A stretch of 64,000 nucleotides of DNA. Origin: Akebia trifoliata (taxonomy: Eukaryota > Streptophyta > Magnoliopsida > Ranunculales > Lardizabalaceae). The stretch's first letter is position 1, and every line of letters begins with the position of its first letter. A program made the position numbers and the translations under genes. Below the pieces are notes generated by a model that was not told the origin of the DNA, searched no databases, and saw only the letters and a list, made by a program, of their open reading frames with translations. The stretch is taken from contig CM030711.1 in the NCBI GenBank assembly GCA_017979445.1, forward strand, positions 6,045,221 to 6,109,220, read 5' to 3'. Below are positions 1 through 11,522 of the stretch, piece after piece.

Positions 1-393
1 AAACTATCTTCATTTACATATTAGATTTAATTAGGTGAAGTGTATTTATCTATATGTGTGCATGTAAAGAGATTGATTGAGTAGATAAGAACTACTCCAT
101 GATTGGACCTAGTGAGATTAACAAACCTATTGAATTTGAGGGGAAGAAAATCCATTTAATTGGTTTGGGAATTAAAGGACCCATGTCCTTAGGTAACTTT
201 TTAAGGTAATTGATGCTCATGATAGGGACAAGAGATGGAGGTATCTATCCATTAAACAAGAGTAACATGTATGTAAGACTTGGGATAAAGTTCAATGTTC
301 CAAAAGTAATAATAGAGATAAGAGTTAGGAGTGAGTTTTTTTTTTATTTATTTATAAAGTTGGGTAAGAATTTGTTTCATTTATGGATTAATA

Positions 394-525
394 ATGGATG
401 GATGGAGTGACGTGTTTGGAGTATTATGTGATAGATACATTATAATTAATTTTAAAAGAAAATTATATAAGATAACAATAAAATTGATTATACTTTACAA
501 AAATGAATCTTGGGTGATAAAAAAG
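394..525 (+). pseudogene. RTE-type LINE reverse transcriptase C-terminal scrap
   Basis: One frame reads VFGVLCDRY, then FKRKLYK, then ILYKNESWVIKK. This is the pattern conserved downstream of the RT catalytic core in plant RTE-type LINE polyproteins (GVLCD, K-x-KFYRT, LYG-x-ECW-x-VK). Only about 44 residues remain and no full LINE surrounds them. Upstream and downstream codons do not extend the match, so this is a dead fragment. Confidence 0.6.
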
Positions 526-1250
526 TTACATTTTTTTTTTATAACGGGGGTGTCCGGACATACGTCTGACTCTCACCACCGCTTATTGAATCTAAAATTG
601 CCATTGAACCACCCCTCGGGGTTAAGTTACATGATATTAGATTGAGTACAATGAAGATGAGTGTGTTGAGATGTAAGAAAGATTAAATTAAAAGTGGATG
701 TATTTGTAAAAATCATAATAGTCCCAATAGATTAAACTAAAGAAAAATTGATGGGCATAATTTGGTCAAGTGCAACAAAGGTTGATTGTAATTTCAATTA
801 GGAAAGAAAACACAAATTAAAGATTCCAAAAAAGAAAGAACCTGAAAAAATATGGACTTAGGTACTAAGATCAAACATAAACACACTTGAATATAACATT
901 GACAAGAATTATTTGGAAGAACATGATTCGTTCAATTGATCCTAAATACTACGGATAGAAATTCAATATTCAATGATGATGATGTGTTATATCGAAAAAG
1001 GATATATATACGTACTAAAAGTAATTGAAGAGAGGACTTTAGATGAAACTAGAATAATAATAATTAAAAAGAACAATATTCTTTAAAAGATCAACCTGTG
1101 ATGATAAAAGCACCATATCTCACCTTAAAAGGAGTTTGGGAGAAAATAGTAATAAGAGTTAGATAAAAATAAAGGTTGGTAATGATGATAAGTGGGTTTA
1201 TGAGAAAAGGATAAGGACTATACCCTACCTTAAAAGGGGTTTTAGAAGAA

Positions 1251-1443
1251 GAGTCGTGATAAATCAACATACTAAAGATACGCAGTCTGTACATAGATGA
1301 TGTCGTAAGGGCACAGAACCATAGATCTTTTTCTTTGTGATAAGCGAGGAAAAAGAGAAGAAAAAGATCCTCGATTCTGTGCCCTTGCCATGTCATCCAC
1401 TTAGAGATCACATATTTTTTAGCAAGTTGATTTATCATTAGTC
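1251..1443 (+). mobile_element. Hairpin MITE family A, copy A1 (Mutator-like)
   Basis: The ends are GAGTCGTGATAAATCAAC and its near complement GTTGATTTATCATTAGTC. The arms pair along most of the length, and the core holds the family word ACCATAGATC. The 9 bases on either side, TTAGAAGAA and TTAGACAAA, match at 7 of 9, as an old 9-bp target duplication would. Confidence 0.7.
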
Positions 1444-3084
1444 TTAGACAAAAAGGATAAGAATTGGTTTTTGTTGATTTTGAATAAAAAAATCAAGGAA
1501 TTACATGCAATGATGGGAATTGATATAGTGCTTCACTAAAAGAGAGAGAGAGAATTGAGTTTATAAAAGAAAGACCATCATTAATGGTGCAATTATATAG
1601 TCCCCCATAGATTTGAGAGTTTTAACTAAAGGTAAGAGAGTTACATTAAATGAAAAATGTCTTGGAACCTTTAAATGGACCCCATTGGGAAGGTGTTCCA
1701 TTCTATCATCCAAACATTGTGATTGGTGAGGGCATGATGTAAGCTATCATCCACCAGGACCCAATGGTGGGCCATACCATTGAATCATCATAAGTTGGCT
1801 GTTTGTGATTAATAACCTTCAATCATTTTCTCAGTTCCTCCTTAGAGGAAAAGATGCAATAGGACAAGGAACCCTAACTAAAAGTACCCCCAACTTGCCT
1901 ATCTATCTATATGTAAAGATAAAATAAATACTAAGTGTACCCCACTTCCCCAAATAAAATAGGTTTTAATTTGTGCATTTTTGTATTACCCCTGAGAAAA
2001 TATGTTAATTAAATAAGACCCCCAATTAGTTTTTGAAATTTAAATTGCCAGCCTCCAATTCTTGACTTTCTTATGATGGGCTTCAAAAGAAATTTTTTTA
2101 ATATGTTATTGTAGAAATTTGGTGTTGAGAAAAAAAAAATCATAGTAAAGAGAATGCAACACAAAATTATAGTTTTTTGATAAATCGGTCTTCTATTATT
2201 TTCTTTCATGAAAAATAGGATTATAACATCTCATCACACTTCCTTCGATAAAATTGAAAATCGCTCGTAAAATCTTAAAACAAGTTTACTATAATTTTAT
2301 AGTTTATAAAAAAATGGAATTATCCCTACAAATAAAATTACAAAATTGAAAATAAAGTTGTTCTCTATAATAATCTCACATCCAAGCGAGGTCACTCCTA
2401 CCATCGATAGAATACATGACACAAATATAACAATCGAGTCCAAACTTTTCATCCAAGGTGAAGTTTTATTTTTACGTCAAACATAAAATAAGTTGAAATC
2501 TTACTCTTTTCGTATTATTCTCTAATCACCTTCTAACATCTTGTATTATTTAAAGGTTGTATGGGTTCCAAACAATTCGATTCCTCAAGATCATTATAGT
2601 ATGTTCTCAAGTTAGATATGATGGTGCCCTTTATCAAGTAGAACAAGTTAGTGATGGGCATTGTTAAAATACTTGACTGTCTTTATATGAGATAAAATAA
2701 AGGAAAGTTGAATGAAGTGGTTGGATATATATAACTAAGGCTAGTTACATTATTAAAAAAGAGTGGATCCACCAAGGACTCTTGCAAGTGGACCTTATGC
2801 CTTATGGAGTTAGTAAGTTTCTAATTAAGAGACCAAACCTGATTTGAAAACGAAAACCAGTGATCGATATAGAGATGGTACAAGTATACAAGCTAATTCG
2901 AGAGAAAGAGTCACAAGGCTTAAGATGGACGAGTGCCTCTTTGATGCATGTTGTGAACTCTAAAAATAGGAGAGAAATATTAAATTAATTGAGATTGAAA
3001 GAAAAAGTAGTGATAAACAAAATGATATAACTCTAGATAGTGTTAAGTAGCATAATAGTGTCCCACATAATATTTTTTTGTTAG

Positions 3085-3310
3085 TTTTTTTTTTTTTTTT
3101 TTTTTTTTTGCGCCGGGGGGGGGGGGGGGGGGGAGGGAACTTTAAGTATATCGAATTTCTTAAAGCACTCAACTAATCTCCGGGGCACGTGCAGTCCCCT
3201 CCTCCCACATGCACCAAGTAATTTCTGAGATAAATTCCTGAGGGAGAGGGGGGGGGGGGGATTTGAACTCAAAACCTCCACTTCGTAAGTTGTAGTCTTT
3301 GTGTTATTTT
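3085..3310 (-). mobile_element. SINE-like retroposon, minus strand
   Basis: On the minus strand a tRNA-like B box (GAGTTCAAATCCC) lies near 3260-3275. About 100 bases of body containing CCCCGGAGATTAGT follow, and a 25-base A run (T at 3085-3109) closes the unit. G runs at 3115-3133 and near 3248-3260 disrupt it. The family is not identified. Confidence 0.5.
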
Positions 3311-3328
3311 TTTGTTTTAAGATGTTTT

Positions 3329-3461
3329 ACGGACAATCTACTCTTCCATACACTTAAAATTTGTTTCATACTTTTCAAATTTAAGATATTTTAGGGATGA
3401 ATTTGAAGAGTACCAAAAAAAAAAAAAAAAATTCCAATGTATGGAAGAGTGGATTGTCCCT
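3329..3461. repeat. Hairpin MITE with 24-base complementary ends
   Basis: ACGGACAATCTACTCTTCC at the left pairs with GGAAGAGTGGATTGTCCCT at the right, around an AT-rich loop with an A run. There is no coding capacity. I did not assign it to a superfamily. Confidence 0.6.
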
Positions 3462-4525
3462 TAGGTTAGCAGGACACTAGGTCTTAAAGTGGTAGAAGCA
3501 TATTTTAAAATTGATCGAGTTGACTCGACTCAACATTTTATCTAATCAGTATAGGGTTGATCTAGAACCGATCAGATAGGTTGTCAAGTCAGATCCTTAT
3601 CGGAACCCAAATCATTGATCAAGATCTGAAATACTCGCATTAGAACGAATCGGATTTAGGGTATAATTCAATCCATTAAGAGTCTTAATGGCTAATGATG
3701 GTTATAAGCATCTTAATAAGCCAAATGAACCGGTCAAACTTGGTTTTCTAGGAAAGAAATTCGATATATCTTGTACCCAAATCAAGAATGATTCAATTTA
3801 ATTTTAATAAATACTTAGTGGAATAATATATTATGTTCTATTATTGCACATTGAATTAACACTAAATTATATATAATAAGTTTGCAAAACCGAAACAATC
3901 TGTCTAAACCTAACCCATCACACTGTCCTTCATTCGATGATTATCGGAATCCCAACATCACATACACATATCAACAATTTATTCAAGTTATTATGTATGT
4001 TGATGATGATTTGTTAATAGAATAGCATAGAAGAAAGTACACTAAATAAAATACATGCACGAATGGGTCATCGACACTTAGATTACACAACTATCGTTGT
4101 TTGGATTTTCGAGTTACAATGCCAAATGCAATTTAAATTCAAGCTTATTCAAGGACTAAATAAAATTAAACCTTGGGTTAGTTTGTGAGAATCGACACTT
4201 AACTAGGGTTTAACTTATGTGATTTTATATAATATGTCACCATATCCAGTTATTGAACCATTACTCTAACTAGGGTTTGTATCAAATTAAGAAACCCTAG
4301 ATATAAATCTTGAGATGTGATTATGTAATCTGTATTAACTAATTTATTGTCTTGAACATAGATGGACCCCAATCTCTATTATCAAATTTATAGGGTGGCA
4401 TCATCACCCATTATTCCTTTAGCACCAATTATTGAAGAAAAAGAGATGTATGAAAGCGAGAGATATTGACAGGTATTTTTTGTTTATTTTTTATTTAGAC
4501 ATAATATTCCTTCGGATTTTAGTAA

Positions 4526-4697
4526 GAGTTGTGATAAGCTGACGTCCCGTGGAATATACGCCCTCATCTCAAAATCGTAGATCATTAACCTCAGGATATA
4601 CAAGAAAGATTTATGATTCTATATATCCCGAGGCAAATGATCTACGGTTCTATGATGGGGTTGTATGTCAAAGGGAGGCATCAAAATATCATTATTC
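4526..4697 (+). mobile_element. Hairpin MITE family A, copy A2
   Basis: The left end GAGTTGTGAT and the right end, complement of GAATAATGAT, are the family A ends. The inner stem has CGTAGATCAT pairing with ATGATCTACG. Flanks TTTTAGTAA and TTTTGATAA match at 7 of 9. The short open frame inside is a by-product of the hairpin, not a gene. Confidence 0.7.
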
Positions 4698-4868
4698 TTT
4701 TGATAAATATTTGAGATCATCCCTACATTTATAAACTGATGACATACTTTCTTTGATAACAATCATCATTTAGAAATGAATAAAATAATCCATTTATCTC
4801 ATTTTTAGTCTCTTGTTAAAATTTCTTGATTTTTTTTTCATAAATTTCATTACCTTTGACTTCTAAAG

Positions 4869-4886
4869 CCCCCCCCCCCCCCCCCC
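4869..4886. repeat. Poly(C) tract, 18 bases
   Basis: An uninterrupted C run with further C-rich sequence to about 4895, in otherwise AT-rich DNA. Confidence 0.9.
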
Positions 4887-5392
4887 TCCCCCTCCTATTT
4901 TAAAGAATTGAAGGTCGAATAGGATAAAATGTTGAACTAAATAACAGAAGTAAAAAATATTTATCTCAAACGTTAAAGGAAACTAATTTCATTGAAAAAA
5001 AAATCAAGAGTTTTCAGATGAAAATTGAATAAGGCATTCAGATCATTCATAATATATCTCAAAGTAGACCATGGCCAAAGGGGTAAGTCAACAATTCAAA
5101 AGCCCTGGATATCTCAAATATTTACTAATACATAATGATCAGATATGCTACTAATCCTCAAATGTGCTACTATCCAACCAAGATGGAAAATTGATTCACA
5201 AGGGATTCTAGTAGAAATAATAGTTCTTAAAGGATCAATTTTCCTAACAAATCCCAATCCATCCATGATTTAAAAATTGGTTTTGAGATAACTTATCTAA
5301 GTCATCTCAACCAAGGGATTATAAGTAGAAACGATGATTCTTAAGGGATCATTTTTCTTAACAATTCCCCATCCAGCAATGATTTTAAAAAA

Positions 5393-5571
5393 GAATCATG
5401 CTAGAGTGACCGCAAGATTGTCCTCATATACACATCCTGACGTGAAAGTGTGTAAGAACCATAGATGCTTTTTAACTTGTATCTTGATGAAAAACATCTA
5501 TGGTTCCTATGCACTTTCATATCAAGGTGTGCGATACAAGGTACAATCTTGAGGCCACTTCAACATTATTC
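5393..5571 (+). mobile_element. Hairpin MITE family A, copy A3
   Basis: The left end GAATCATGCTAGAGTGACC pairs with GGCCACTTCAACATTATTC at the right. The core holds ACCATAGATG and CATCTATGGT around a short loop. Flanks TTTAAAAAA and TTTTAAAAA match at 8 of 9. Confidence 0.75.
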
Positions 5572-5640
5572 TTTTAAAAATTGGTTTCGAGATAACTTGT
5601 CCGTGTCATCTTAGTATATTGTTTGTGAATTAGACGAGAC

Positions 5641-6286
5641 TAGGGGTGTTAATGGGTTAGTTCCGATTCGATTCCTAAGAAACTTAGAATCATAACCATT
5701 ATATTAATTCGGTTTCGATTCTTATCGATTTCGGGTCCAGTTCCAAAATAAATGGAACTAAAATTGGATCTGCCAAAAATCACGGGTACCCATCAGTTCC
5801 GATTCTCAAGAATCGAATGAAAAAAATATATTTCAAATCATTATAAATAAAAAAAATTCCTTTCAAAAAATTAACATATTATCAACAAAATTGTGAACTT
5901 AGTTATAATTTGTTATACTTAAGATACAAATTAATTATTTTTTTCAAAAATAAAAATTTTCTTTTTTAGAAGAATAACTCATTTTAGGTTTCAATTGATA
6001 ATTTATATGAAAAATTGAAGAATTTTATATAACATGCATTTATTTTTTAAATAAAAAATACCTTAAATCATCTATAACATGGAAAGAAATGACAAAATAA
6101 ATCAATTTCAAGTACCTACGGGTACCCATTAGATGGAACCTAATGATTTTGATTTCTATCAGTTTGATTCCATTTTAGAACCGGCTCTAATTGGTTTCAG
6201 TAAAAAGGGATCCGGAACTAAGGTATTTGATTCTGATTCTGATTCTAATTCGATTTCAATGAAATGGGTACCCATTGACACCCCTA
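5641..6286. mobile_element. hAT-like non-autonomous element C1
   Basis: Terminal inverted repeats are TAGGGGTGTTAATGGGT and ACCCATTGACACCCCTA. Flanking 8-mers GACGAGAC and AACAAGAC match at 6 of 8, which fits an aged hAT target duplication. The arms are rich in GATTC/GAATC words and the middle is very AT-rich. No transposase frame is present. Confidence 0.7.
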
Positions 6287-6492
6287 AACAAGACATTAAC
6301 ATCAAGATCTATAATTGTCTTATTTATTTATTTTTTTCATTTTGGAGATCTAGGGAAAACTTCTATCTTTTTTAAATAAATCAAGACGATTTGCAAATCA
6401 TCTCACCATTGTTCTTGAATAAAATTTGACAAAAGAAAATAGAGATTCAAAATCATAATTCCCATTTAAGTCGTTCGACACCAAAAGATAAT

Positions 6493-6673
6493 GAGTCGTG
6501 TTGGGGTGACACAGAATTTATTGTGATTCTCACAATTCTGATGTGAAGATGTATACATAATCGTAGATGATTTTTACTCGTATCGTGAAGAAACACATCT
6601 ATGGTTATGTGCGCATCCCCCGTTAGACTCGTGAGAATCACAATAAATACCCTATCTCATTCCAACATTTTCC
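6493..6673 (+). mobile_element. Hairpin MITE family A, copy A4
   Basis: The ends are GAGTCGTGTTGGGGTGACA and the complement of GGAAAATGTTGGAATGAGA. A stem of TTATTGTGATTCTCAC pairs with GTGAGAATCACAATAA. The core has CGTAGATGAT and CATCTATGGTT. Flanks AAAGATAAT and GAAGATAAT match at 8 of 9. Confidence 0.8.
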
Positions 6674-7342
6674 GAAGATAATTTCTTGGAGGTAGGCATT
6701 TAACTCTAATAAATTAAATGTACTTGTCAATATCACATGTGAGCCTGGCAATGTGATTACTCTGATCGAGTAAATAAACTACTAATGCCTGTCTAGGAGA
6801 TGGGGAGCAGTTCTCTTCTTTTGTATACAGTTATTATTTTATTATTATTATTTTTTTAACATTTTAGAACTTCGATGGACATAATTCATGCGTGTGGGAC
6901 CGTTGATTTGACAGGATCAGAGAAGAATTTAATAGTTTCAGAGTGTCTTACGTGTACGGTGATGATAGGTCCACTGGATGTATTGAGTTCAAGAATCTTT
7001 AACCATGACCGCTGATATTGTGACACGTGTGAGTGTTGGTGAATAGGTATCACGCGCGTGCAGAAAGTTGGAAAAAGCAAAAGTCGTATCGGGATCGGTA
7101 AAAAGGGTCCCACAAAACGTAAAGCGTTGGGGGGAAGAAATAGACAAAGAGAAAAGAGTTTCGGTGAAGGTGGAGCCCACCAAAATCTTTATTTTATTTT
7201 TCATTTTTATTTCAGAACCCTATTTTAAACTCTTGAATCACAGACCTAGACTTTTATTTAATTACAAAAATGCCACTCTCTAATATACCAATCAAAATGA
7301 AATTATATATTTTTACATCAAATATGATCATTTTTTACAATT

Positions 7343-7489
7343 GACCGTGATAATCCGATGTCCCCTTGTTACATGCACCCCCATCACAGAATCATAGATC
7401 ATTTGCCTCAGGATACATAAAATCATAAATCTTTTTTCTTATGATGAAGGTGTTCGTATGTTAGAGAGAGCGTCAGAAAATCATTATTG
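7343..7489 (+). mobile_element. Hairpin MITE family A, copy A5
   Basis: The left end GACCGTGATAATCCGATG and the right end CGTCAGAAAATCATTATTG fit the family. The core contains ATCATAGATCATTTGCCTC, shared with copies A2 and A8. I see no matching flanking duplication, and the right arm is shortened. Confidence 0.55.
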
Positions 7490-8887
7490 AATAAGAGATT
7501 GGAAAAGTGGATTGTTGGACAGAACAAAATGACTACTTATAACATTCATTTTGTTGTCTGAAGAATGTTGAAGCTCATCTTTAATAGAATCGATCTGATT
7601 ATTTGAACAATTGAAATTTTGTGCTTTTGTTAAATCCTCTCTATCTCCTCACGAATCTATATTTCAATTATATTTTATATCAAATATGATTAAAGAGACC
7701 AAAATCATCTTCTAAAATTCCTTGGAAGAAAAGATAAGAAGGAAAAGGAGAGAAAACAAAAAAAAACAAAAGTAGACTAGTATGATCAATATAGTCAGAC
7801 TCCTAATTGTACTGAGGCTTTTGGGCATTCCATAGAGTCGATTTTTCATTAACACGATACACCTAAAAGCTTTATTCAGACTTCTAATCTGATAAACATA
7901 CTTAGGGAGAAGAAAGGTTTAATGAATTTGATTTCAAAAATCTTATAAGAGGTCTTAGATTTTTTAAGAAATTAAAAAAAAAATTATATAAAATCTAAGA
8001 ATTAAAAATACACTATGAATTTCTTCTAATTTTTTTTTTTTTAATTTCTCTCTAAAGTAACATTTAAAGAAAAATAAAGAGTGGGTCCTACATTGATTTT
8101 TTTCTTCTTCTTTTAATTAAAGACATGCATGTGCAATTGTATGACATCATGTATAAATATACTACATGTTCTACAGATTCCTCCTATACGCCAGTTTGTT
8201 AAGGGTATTGTGGGAAAAAAAAGTAGCGAATAGTAACAGTAAAGTAAAGATAAAGAAGGAAAAAAAAAAAAAAAGAATAGGTTTGAATGGCTAAACTGAC
8301 TACACCTTGGGATGGGTCCCACCACTGGTTACTTCGGAATCCTCTTACTGTACTTAAGCGGGTCCTTTCTTTTACGTGGCCAAGGAGTTAAAAGTTTTAA
8401 TGATGCGGTGGGGCCCACAAACTAACTAAAGCCTCAAGTTGGCTTAACTACACTAATCTCACAGCTGAGTCAACTTTTTTTTTTCAGTTTACACATAACG
8501 TGAGTAAAAGACGAAAATAGCCTTGTAGATGACTTATGAGCTTAGTTAAGCAAACTTGGCAGATTATTAAGTTCAATTATTTCCATTGGACGACATTATT
8601 TGGTAATAAGTTTTCAGTTGTGATCACAGTCACTATGGTTGAATTCAGTACTTATTTGAGGGAGATTATTTAATAAAAATTAACCATTTGTGTGTGTGTG
8701 TGTGATTTGAACGACGAAAAATAAAATTTTAGAGAATGAAGTTTAAATTTTTTATTATATGGATCGATAAATTATTGATTTGTTGATTTAAACGATTAGT
8801 CCCTTAAATCAAAGAATTTTACAACTTTTTTTAGAGAACAATCAAAGAAATTTTTGACAATGATTGTAAAACACAAGTTTTGCGCGT

Positions 8888-9034
8888 TTCAAAGTTTTGA
8901 AGGAACCCTCTCCATTGGATTACCTATAGCATTTTCAAGGAGGTATTCTAAAATTTGACAGAAATATAAGGATGAAAAATAAATTCAAAATGCCATGCGT
9001 GTTATAACTAGGAGGGTTCCTTCAGAATTTTGAA
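8888..9034. repeat. Hairpin MITE, 147 bases
   Basis: TTTTGAAGGAACCCTC at the left is complementary, with one or two mismatches, to GAGGGTTCCTTCAGAA at the right. The spacer is non-coding. It is unrelated to the other families in the window. Confidence 0.6.
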
Positions 9035-9381
9035 GAGGCATGCCTGCTCTAAAGTCGAACTTTATATACAAAAACATCAACCTCTAACTTGAGAGTCTCC
9101 AGCAATCGAATCAATTAGTCACCTATTTAAAGAAATTTATGGAAAAAAAAATTCGGATAATTTTGTGTTTACGATTGTGAGATAAGATCTTCGTATGATT
9201 TTCATGAATGATGGATCCACAAAAAAAAAAAAAAAAAATTATACTAATCCCAAGAAAAAAAAAAAGGTTGATCTCTAGGAGATTCGAGTTGTCGATTACA
9301 TGGTAAGGAAACGAGAACATGAGAAGCCACACGGAAGGGCTAAGCCAAATTGTTTTGTAACGTCTTTACAGTTTACACACG

Positions 9382-10537
9382 GGTGTTATAATACCCCTTG
9401 GGATTTTGTGAATATTTGATACACCCCTATATTTTCAAATTGACAACATACCCTTTGACCAAGTCTTCTCAAGGATAACAATAAAATGCAAAGATGTGTC
9501 CCACTTATTTTATCCTTATCCAAAAATCTTACATTTTTCTTTCCAAAATTTATTGACTTCAAACTCTTCATTTCCCAAATGTAATTGTTTTTTTTTTTTT
9601 TTTTTTTTTTTTTAACTTTCTTTTTCAAAACTTCAACCTCATAAATACAATAAGTTGTTGGAGAGAACAAGTTGAAAATATGAAAATAAATTTAGCAAAT
9701 TTTGACAAGAAATTAACAACGATGTGGAGGCTGATGATATTATCCTAGATTGTATTAATTGAAATAAAACGGAAGCTTATCTATTAAAGAATACGAAGAA
9801 AGTGAATTTTAAAAGAAAATCAAGGATTTTTTGCTTGAAGTTCAATACGAGAAAACTTAGATCGATGGTTTTGAAGCTCAATTTATCATGTAATCATGAA
9901 ACTCACTATGATTTTGTTGATTTGTTCAAGTCATCTTGTAATGGATGAGATTAAATCGATTGAAAAAAAAAAAGTGAATTTAATTATTAAATTAAATTTT
10001 CAAGTATCTTGATTTGGAAAGAACCATGATTAAAATTGAAACTTCTAATAAGATGATAGAAATGGATTCAATAAGAATTTCAAATGAATAAGAGGGAAAA
10101 TCTATAAATAGAAATTTATGAAAAGCAAAGATTCTACGATTACCTTAAGAAACTTGTGTCTAACTTGATCGTCAGAAAGATTAAAGGTGACCTCCTATCG
10201 AAGTGATAGACAAATTAAAAGAACATTTCCACATGAATCAGAAAGAAAGATTGTAACAACAAAGGGTGACGAACCAAAGTTTACCTTGAACATGTTTTAT
10301 TTTAGTGGACATCAAAATTAGTTGATTTGATCAAGTATTGTTCAAAATATCAAACGACGCATCATGGATTTAGGATAAGTCCATATGTCTGGTGATTCAC
10401 AAGTTTTGAAATCATATTTAGATCATTTTCTATTTGTCTTTTAGAGAAGACTGTGGTCAAGGGTTATGCCATCAATTTAACAACATGGTAAGGGTATCTC
10501 AAACATTCAACAAAACTTGGGGGTTGTGTCAAAGTTA
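9382..10537. mobile_element. Long-TIR element of family F, copy F1
   Basis: About 80 bases at each end are inverted copies with drift. The left end carries ATACCCCTTGGGATTTTGTG, then ACACCCCTATATTTTCAAA, then ATACCCTTTGACC. The right end carries the complement, GGTCAAGGGTTATGCCATCA through to CTTGGGGGTTGTGT. The interior has no coding capacity. The same end motifs recur at 54-58 and 61.8-63.1 kb. Confidence 0.55.
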
Positions 10538-10786
10538 CCATTGATACATTTGTACAAAGTACGGACAGCGTTGTTAAGAATAGGTGTACGAGTAGCGAAA
10601 TCGACGTAGCGTGTCGTCAGCCTTCGAGTGTGTGTGTGTGTGTGTGTTTATATTTGTATTTACTGAGATAGAGAGGACCAGAAGAAGAAAACTTTCAGAG
10701 AGAAAAACCAGTAGAGAGAGAGAGAGAGGGCACTTTCAGTCTCTTTCTGTAAAAGAAAATTTGCCATTTTCGAGTAATGGCGGTTT

Positions 10787-10794
10787 TATAAAAA
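10787..10794 (+). promoter_or_regulatory. Candidate TATA box of the FLZ gene
   Basis: TATAAAAA lies about 30 bases before a region followed by a CT-rich pyrimidine patch (10846-10870), a common plant core-promoter layout. A start of transcription near 10.82 kb is inferred. A weaker TATA-like stretch sits near 10650. Confidence 0.4.
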
Positions 10795-10878
10795 CCACTG
10801 ATTCTCATGCCCGAGCGTCTTTAAATCCACCCAACAACCTTTAAATCTCTCTCTCTTTCTCTCTTGCTCTGCAAAACC

Positions 10879-10899
10879 ATGGCGATTTTGCAGGTCTGA
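10879..10899 (+). promoter_or_regulatory. uORF 1 in the FLZ leader, strong start context
   Basis: The context ACCATGGCG is close to the ideal plant initiation context and opens a six-codon frame (M-A-I-L-Q-V-stop). If transcription starts at the upstream TATA, this would be the first AUG met by scanning ribosomes. Confidence 0.45.
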
Positions 10900-10995
10900 A
10901 TCTGAAAGAGAGGAGGAGAAATAAAGGAGAAAAGACAGGAAAAAAATAGTTACTAAGAGGAAAAAAATCAAATCTTTTTAATTTTTTTTGGTTTA

Positions 10996-11022
10996 ATGGC
11001 GTTATCTGTATCTGGGTTTTGA
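10996..11022 (+). promoter_or_regulatory. uORF 2 in the FLZ leader
   Basis: TTAATGGCG opens an eight-residue frame (MALSVSGF) in the probable 5' leader, ahead of the main start at 11523. Confidence 0.35.
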
Positions 11023-11216
11023 ATATTTTTATGGGTAGTGGTTGAAATACCAGAGAAGGACAATAACAAAATTACAAGTTTTTCTTGTTTTTTTCTTTAT
11101 GTCTGGTTTTGATCATGAGGTTTGTTTGATTTGAAGAGCCTTCTTGTTGAAAAAGTGTACCAATTAAGGAAAAGGTGAGAAAAAATTGAATTTTTTTTTC
11201 TTTCGTGTTGGGGAAG

Positions 11217-11273
11217 ATGGAGATGACAGAGGTTTTAGAGGGATTCCATGGAGTTTTTCCTGCTGTATTCTAA
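11217..11273 (+). promoter_or_regulatory. uORF 3 in the FLZ leader
   Basis: This is the longest upstream frame I found here, at 18 residues (MEMTEVLEGFHGVFPAVF). Its start context is GAAGATGGA. Whether the peptide is conserved is unknown. Confidence 0.4.
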
Positions 11274-11354
11274 TAAAAGATCATAAAAATCCCATTTTTG
11301 AAGTTTTAAAAAGGTGATTCTAGTGGATTTTGCCATACCATCTTCTGTAAATCC

Positions 11355-11393
11355 ATGGGGGATTCTTTGGTTCAATCTGTTCTGGTTTCTTGA
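11355..11393 (+). promoter_or_regulatory. uORF 4 in the FLZ leader
   Basis: ATCCATGGG opens a 12-residue frame (MGDSLVQSVLVS). It ends 22 bases before the leader-intron donor CAG|GTGAGT at 11415/11416. The leader intron would run 11416-11515. Confidence 0.4.
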
Positions 11394-11522
11394 TAAAAAT
11401 CCCAAATCATCTCAGGTGAGTCTTTCTCACCATTTAATTTATAAATCTCTGTTTCCCTTATTTTAATTATTAAAAAAAATCTGATTTTTCTTTGTTGGGT
11501 GTTCTTGATTTGTAGTGAAGAT

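Larger units (their letters stand above)
1..10600. other. Gene-free, transposon-rich stretch
   Basis: I find no gene here. The open frames are short, low-complexity or lie inside hairpin elements. The stretch holds an RTE-type LINE scrap, five hairpin MITEs of family A, one hAT-like element, a SINE, a long-TIR element and two other hairpins, each listed separately. The rest is unassigned AT-rich DNA. About 6.88-7.18 kb is less AT-rich and contains CACGTG-like and CGCGCG words, but I could attach no gene to it. Confidence 0.7.

Noticed and set aside
1091..1438. 115-residue minus-strand open frame
   Set aside because: Most of it lies in the family A hairpin at 1251-1443 and AT-rich flank; no domain pattern.
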